64,000 nucleotides of DNA from Metallyticus violacea (taxonomy: Eukaryota; Arthropoda; Insecta; Mantodea; Metallyticidae): assembly GCA_030762175.1 (NCBI GenBank), contig CM060831.1, positions 138,488,001 through 138,552,000 on the forward strand. The letters are read 5' to 3'. Positions 60,116 through 64,000 of this stretch are shown one piece after another. The notes under the pieces were generated by a model that was given only the letters and a program-made list of their open reading frames with translations, ran no database searches and was not told where the DNA came from. A program made the position numbers and the translations under genes. Position 1 is the first letter of the stretch, and the number at the start of each line of letters is the position of its first letter.

Positions 60116-60944
60116 TTCTAAGAACTCACTAATAGCTATCTATGCAATTTATAATAAAGAAGAACTAGTAAATATTTCTTATTGAACTACATGATGTTTG
60201 AAGAATCTAAATTTATGTTAAAGTTATGGCCTTTTGAAACTGGGAATTGGCTTTAGAATAAACTTATAGACCATCAATAGTAAATTAGTTGATATTGCTA
60301 CAATTTTTCGAGATTTATCACACATGGTTTGTACTCAACCCTCTAGGAATGATAGTTTGGCTTTATTATAGCACGTTATGTTTTCTCCCAGCAAGCTTTA
60401 AGATTGATTTTTCAGTCGATATTTTCTCAGTTCAATAAAAATGCTTTGGTGAAACATTCACAGTACTGCTCTCTCCCAAAGGAGCGGTTTCCGATCGGCC
60501 ATGACCCTAGGGTTCAATCTGCAATGCATTCTGGTGCTCTCTGAAGACCCATCTACGCTTCACCCTCGAAGTATATAAACCTTATGACTCAAGTAGACTC
60601 TACTTTTTCAGCACTCTTGAGTTACACCAGTACCTTGCATTGAATTCTCTAAAGTCTGTACAATGTGTTCTTGTTAAATGCTTTCATAGAACACGATGCA
60701 CATTCTGTTACGCATTTGATAATGCCTTCCACCAACCTCCCTGAGCGAGATCTCAATAGAATTTGTGTTGCACAAAGCGAATAAAGTAATAGGGAACTAG
60801 CAACAATATAATAACAACTTTACATAGCAAAGAGAGGGGTCAGTATTAGCATTTTCTTATCACATACGTAATAATGAGGGTATTTTCCCCAGACTACATT
60901 TATGAAGACATTATTACAAAATCAGCTCTTATTAAATTGCGATT

Positions 60945-60945
<1 letters not shown>
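60116..60945. other. Possible TATA promoter at 60572; otherwise empty
   Basis: TATATAAA at 60572-60579 lies 38 bases upstream of TTCAGCA (A at 60610) in a locally GC-richer segment (60480-60650). The spacing is a little long for a TATA-initiator pair and no coding frame follows, so an LTR remnant is as likely as a gene promoter. Confidence 0.25.

Positions 60946-60995
<50 letters not shown>
60946..60995 (+). repeat. (ATA)n microsatellite
   Basis: About 16 uninterrupted trinucleotide units. Confidence 0.97.
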
Positions 60996-61899
60996 GTTAA
61001 GTGCAAGCACATTATAACATTCAAATAAAAAATGTAAACGCTATTCTTAAGCCTATATGAATAGACATTTGAAAGTTATTATGCATGACAGACCGGAAAA
61101 TAATTGTTCAATGTGGGAGTGTGTGACGTGCGCTATTTTCGCACTAAAATAAAACAAGGGAAAAGTTTATATTATAATGCAATAGAAAATATTGTCGTAA
61201 AAACATTAGTAAATGAATAGGAAATTAAAACACATATTAACTGCTTTCTTTTCCACTATTGTTACCTGATCCAATAATTTCTATAATATGTATATTGCTT
61301 GTGAATCAGTTGGGACATTTTCAAGAACTGATGGATATCTGCTGACGGTAGATCTTACAGTTTTTTTCATGTCCATTTTTGGTCGATGATCTTTAAAGGT
61401 TTATTATAAATAATGGCAAACAATAGATGTTTGGATATTGATAATCGTTTTACTGATCTTCATGGTTCTGAATAACGGTCCGTTATTTCTGAATGTAGAG
61501 ATTTTGTATTTATCCTACACATTTTCAGTTGTTTTAGCTTCAGTTGATATCTGGAAGATAGGACAAACAGAGTTCACTGTTGCTCTGCTACTGAGAAAAT
61601 CTGGTCTGTACAAAGTACCTAAGTAATTTCGTGCTTAAAATATTAATACGTGTTAGCTCACAAAGGCAATTTTTGTTGGAAGCGATAACACAGATCTGCA
61701 AATAAAACATTTTTTCAGAAGTGTTTTGCTTTCATATACGACTTTTGATATTTGTGTATCGCTGATTTTAAAAATAATATTTCCGTTTTTATCCGCCACA
61801 GCAGAAATTTTATGTATAAAGAATGAATTTTGGATATTTTTTCTTTGAGAAATTTAGCTCAGTTCGATTTTAGTCGCTTTGACATCATCCAGAAACTCA
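60996..61899. other. No recognisable gene
   Basis: AT-rich. May include decayed 3' sequence of the element at 61900-62310. Confidence 0.4.
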
Positions 61900-62310
61900 C
61901 GTAGGTCAGGAATTGCATAAGAGCTACAATTGAAAGTAAGAGTTTTTTATTACCCTATTTCCCATATTAGTATATTGAACACTTCAATAAAATCCTGTTT
62001 GTTTGATTCGTAATGTTATTCTTTTGAATTATTCCTATTTCAATTCTTACTGAACATCGAACAGTAATCGGCAATAATTGATGTGCTCTAAAACCTTTGG
62101 TGCCTTTTTTCTATTTTTCGAATATCGTAATGTAACTACTCCCTTGCTGTTTGCTAACTGCCCCCAGGTTTTCAGAAATAAATTTAAATGTGAGATATTT
62201 GAAAGTTTCTTTCTCAAGTGCTCTCAAAAATTGTTTCATCACGCCAAGTTTAAAATGAAGAGGTTATACAATTCCTTTCTTAGCATCCAGTACATTTTTA
62301 TATTTTTCTA
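61900..62310 (-). mobile_element. Second copy of the unclassified transposon protein, internally deleted
   Basis: Minus strand from 62270 down: PLHFKLGVMKQFLRALEKET then FKYLTFKF, which joins directly to ISENLGAVSKQQGSSYITI. A stop follows, then residues matching KKGTKGFRAHQLL and a YCxML-like remnant. In the related copy at 25800-26640 about 100 residues separate the FKYL-like and FPxNLxAxSEEQ segments, so this copy lost the middle of the protein. The plus-strand frame at 62078-62311 is the antisense shadow. Confidence 0.55.
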
Positions 62311-62610
62311 GTGTTAAATTGGTTCTTTTCAGGTTTGAGTTTTCTTTTAATGAAAAAAAAAAAATAACTGGTACAGATATAACAAAAAATAAGATTTAAG
62401 TAACGACTTTTTTCCATTATTCCAACTGAATTATATATGATAAAGATAGCAAAATGGAAGTATTTTTAAGTAAAGTTCTTCCTTTTAGCAACAACAATTT
62501 AACAGCTCTAACGACTAAATTCATAATAGTGTAAGCAGCTTGGGATGTGCTCGAAATTGTCCGAAAATAGTAAGTTAGTTTTTTTAAGTACCCTAGTCCA
62601 CTAGATATAA
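62311..62610. other. No recognisable gene
   Basis: AT-rich spacer; may contain upstream coding sequence of the preceding relic that is no longer readable. Confidence 0.4.
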
Positions 62611-62880
62611 ACCGCCACGGGTGGCCGAGGTCTTAACACACGGACTCGTGAGCGGGAGTTCTGGGATTCGATTCCCACCAGGACCGTCCTCTCTGACTGA
62701 GGTTTTTTCCAGGTTTTCCTCAGTCCTCATAAATGGCAAATTCCGGGGAGGTACCCTAAACATAGACTTGGAACGTTTTCTTCCTTTAAAAGAAAATCCT
62801 TTCCAAATTGATCATTTCATCTCATATATCATCAGTGTCCACCACCTGTGGCCTCAGTAGTAATAACGGGGGTTAAATAC
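62611..62880 (+). mobile_element. SINE family A copy, full length
   Basis: Head ACCGCCACGGGTGGCCGAGG, B-box GATTCGATTCC, body GACTGAGGTTTTTTCCAGGT and TAAATGGCAAATTCCGGGGA, and 3' end GCCTCAGTAGTAATAACGGG. All expected modules are present. Confidence 0.95.
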
Positions 62881-63112
62881 TATTCAGACAAAAAAAAAAC
62901 AAGATATAATTACAAATTGACTATATAAAGTTACAAAACAAATGTTAGCGATGCAGTTAAATGGGGCTATTTTTGGAATCAGCACATTATTATAAAAAGA
63001 CTTCAAAGTCTAAAGCAGCAAAAACTACTGCAGATCTATGTAGATATCCTTTCTGTTTCTATTGTCTACTGACACAAAAGTGCGCCTGCACATTATGGAG
63101 TTCTTAATTAAA
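62881..63112. other. Spacer with left copy of a 14-base direct repeat
   Basis: GAGTTCTTAATTAA at 63099-63112 recurs at 63719-63732 and brackets the fold-back element. Confidence 0.6.
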
Positions 63113-63676
63113 GCAGTTAAAATCTTCCGGGCTGTTTTGCCGTGGTCCATGGTTTAATATGCTACCATAGTTTTCACCAACTACTTCGGTTGGTGTTATC
63201 AGTGGACGATTTTATTTTTTAATGGTGTTTAACGCCTATTTTTACTACTGAGGCACCATAGGCGGTGGACATTAATGATACATGAAATGAAATGCTAAAT
63301 TGGGAAATGAATATTTTTTAAGGAAGTAAGCGTTCCAGGCCTAAATTTAGAGTACCTCCCAGAAATTTTTCATTTATGAGGACTGAGGAAAACCTGGCAA
63401 AAATACCTCAGTCAGGAAGGACGATCCTGGTAGGAATCGAACCCCAGATCTCCCACTCACGAGTCTGTGCTTTAACGACCTCTGTTACCGTGGTGGTCAG
63501 TGGGCGATGAGCAATGTAATATTGATCCTTCTAAAACCATAGACAGATCAATACTGTTGTCTTTTAGTAGTCAGGAATTGTTCATCCACTAATGATGCCA
63601 ACCGCAGTAGTTGGCGAAAGCTATGTAGCATATTAAGCCATGGACTACGGCAAAACAGCCCAGAAGATTTTAACTG
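63113..63676. mobile_element. Fold-back (long inverted repeat) element, split by a SINE
   Basis: The left arm CAGTTAAAATCTTCCGGGCT to TATCAGTGGACGAT (63114-63210) is the reverse complement, with few mismatches, of the right arm ending at 63676 (GCCCAGAAGATTTTAACTG). With the inserted SINE and one duplication copy removed, the remaining 270-280 bases form one long hairpin whose loop is near CTTCTAAAACCATAGA at 63530-63545. No coding capacity. Confidence 0.8.
63211..63497 (-). mobile_element. SINE family A copy inserted in the fold-back element
   Basis: Reversed full-length copy from AATGGTGTTTAACGCCTATT to ACGACCTCTGTTACCGTGGT. Flanked by CAGTGGACGAT (63200-63210) and CAGTGGGCGAT (63498-63508), a target duplication inside the left arm of the hairpin. 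Confidence 0.93.
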
Positions 63677-63847
63677 TTTATTTATAATACTGGCCAAGAA
63701 AGTCTAAGAAGTATTACAGAGTTCTTAATTAATTTTGGTTAAAAATTACAAGAACTGTTTTTATAATATTATCTTCGTATATTTGTTCTTTAATATTTTA
63801 ATATTCATTTGTGATATGATGACTTATTATTACCCAACATAATCATT

Positions 63848-64000
63848 ACCGCAAAGAGTGACCGAGGTCGTTAAGGCGCGGCTCATAGGTGGGGGTTCGG
63901 GGTCCGATTCCTCGGTTATTTTTTCCAGGTTTTCCTCAGTCCTCGTAAATGCCGGGGAAGTACCCTAATTTCGGCTTGGAACACTTCTTCCCTTAAAAAA
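63848..64000 (+). mobile_element. SINE family A copy, cut by the window end
   Basis: Head ACCGCAAAGAGTGACCGAGG and GTTAAGGCGCGGCTCATAGG, a degraded B-box (GGTCCGATTCC), then CAGGTTTTCCTCAGTCCTCG and CCTTAAAAAA at the window edge. A piece of the body after the B-box is deleted. Confidence 0.85.

Overview
The window looks like non-coding, repeat-rich nuclear DNA from an arthropod. It is strongly AT-rich and has no dense or collinear genes. It carries many decayed Tc1/mariner-superfamily transposons, repeated tRNA-derived SINEs, long trinucleotide microsatellites, and an LTR whose TATA box is followed about 33 bases later by an arthropod-type TCAGTT initiator. I cannot tell from the sequence whether the host is an insect, an arachnid or a crustacean.

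Only one place looks like a host gene. On the minus strand at 38.4-38.0 kb a GC- and CpG-rich promoter-like block with a CCAAT box and a GC box leads into a short open frame. That frame starts at 38077 and ends at a consensus 5' splice donor (AAAG|GTACGT) at 37981. I read it as a first coding exon of 97 bases. No later exon is recognisable in the window.

The rest is layered transposon debris. From left to right: Hsmar1-like mariner relics (2.6-3.65 kb) and a Tc1-like element with terminal inverted repeats (3.75-4.95 kb); SINE copies (5.3-8.5 kb); a deleted DDE element (9.1-9.9 kb); a microsatellite block inside a near-perfect inverted repeat (10.27-10.85 kb); SINEs (10.9-11.4 kb) and a complete but dead mariner (12.1-13.4 kb). 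Then come three Tc1/mariner elements abutting end to end (14.75-17.35 kb); SINEs (18.5-20.3 kb); a mariner relic (22.15-23.1 kb); and two long diverged direct repeats (23.7 and 28.7 kb) flanking a relic of an unclassified transposon protein (25.8-26.6 kb). These are followed by another mariner relic (30.2-31.1 kb), a PIF/Harbinger-like candidate (32.3-33.2 kb), more SINEs (36.5-36.8 kb), the candidate exon, a second copy of the 12-kb mariner (40.9-41.9 kb), a MULE fragment (42.8-43.1 kb), an internally deleted mariner (46.0-46.9 kb), an orphan LTR with a tRNA-Lys primer site (47.3-47.9 kb) and hAT remnants (48.4-49.4 and 54.1-54.4 kb). A run of mariner copies (50.7-58.9 kb), a second copy of the unclassified protein (61.9-62.3 kb) and a fold-back element split by a SINE (63.1-63.7 kb) close the window.

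The elements can be ordered in relative age where one interrupts another or leaves target-site duplications. The SINE with the tRNA-like head is the most active recent family: 13 copies or fragments, three with recognisable duplications. No transposase frame in the window appears intact. All calls come from reading translated frames and repeats by eye; no database search was run.
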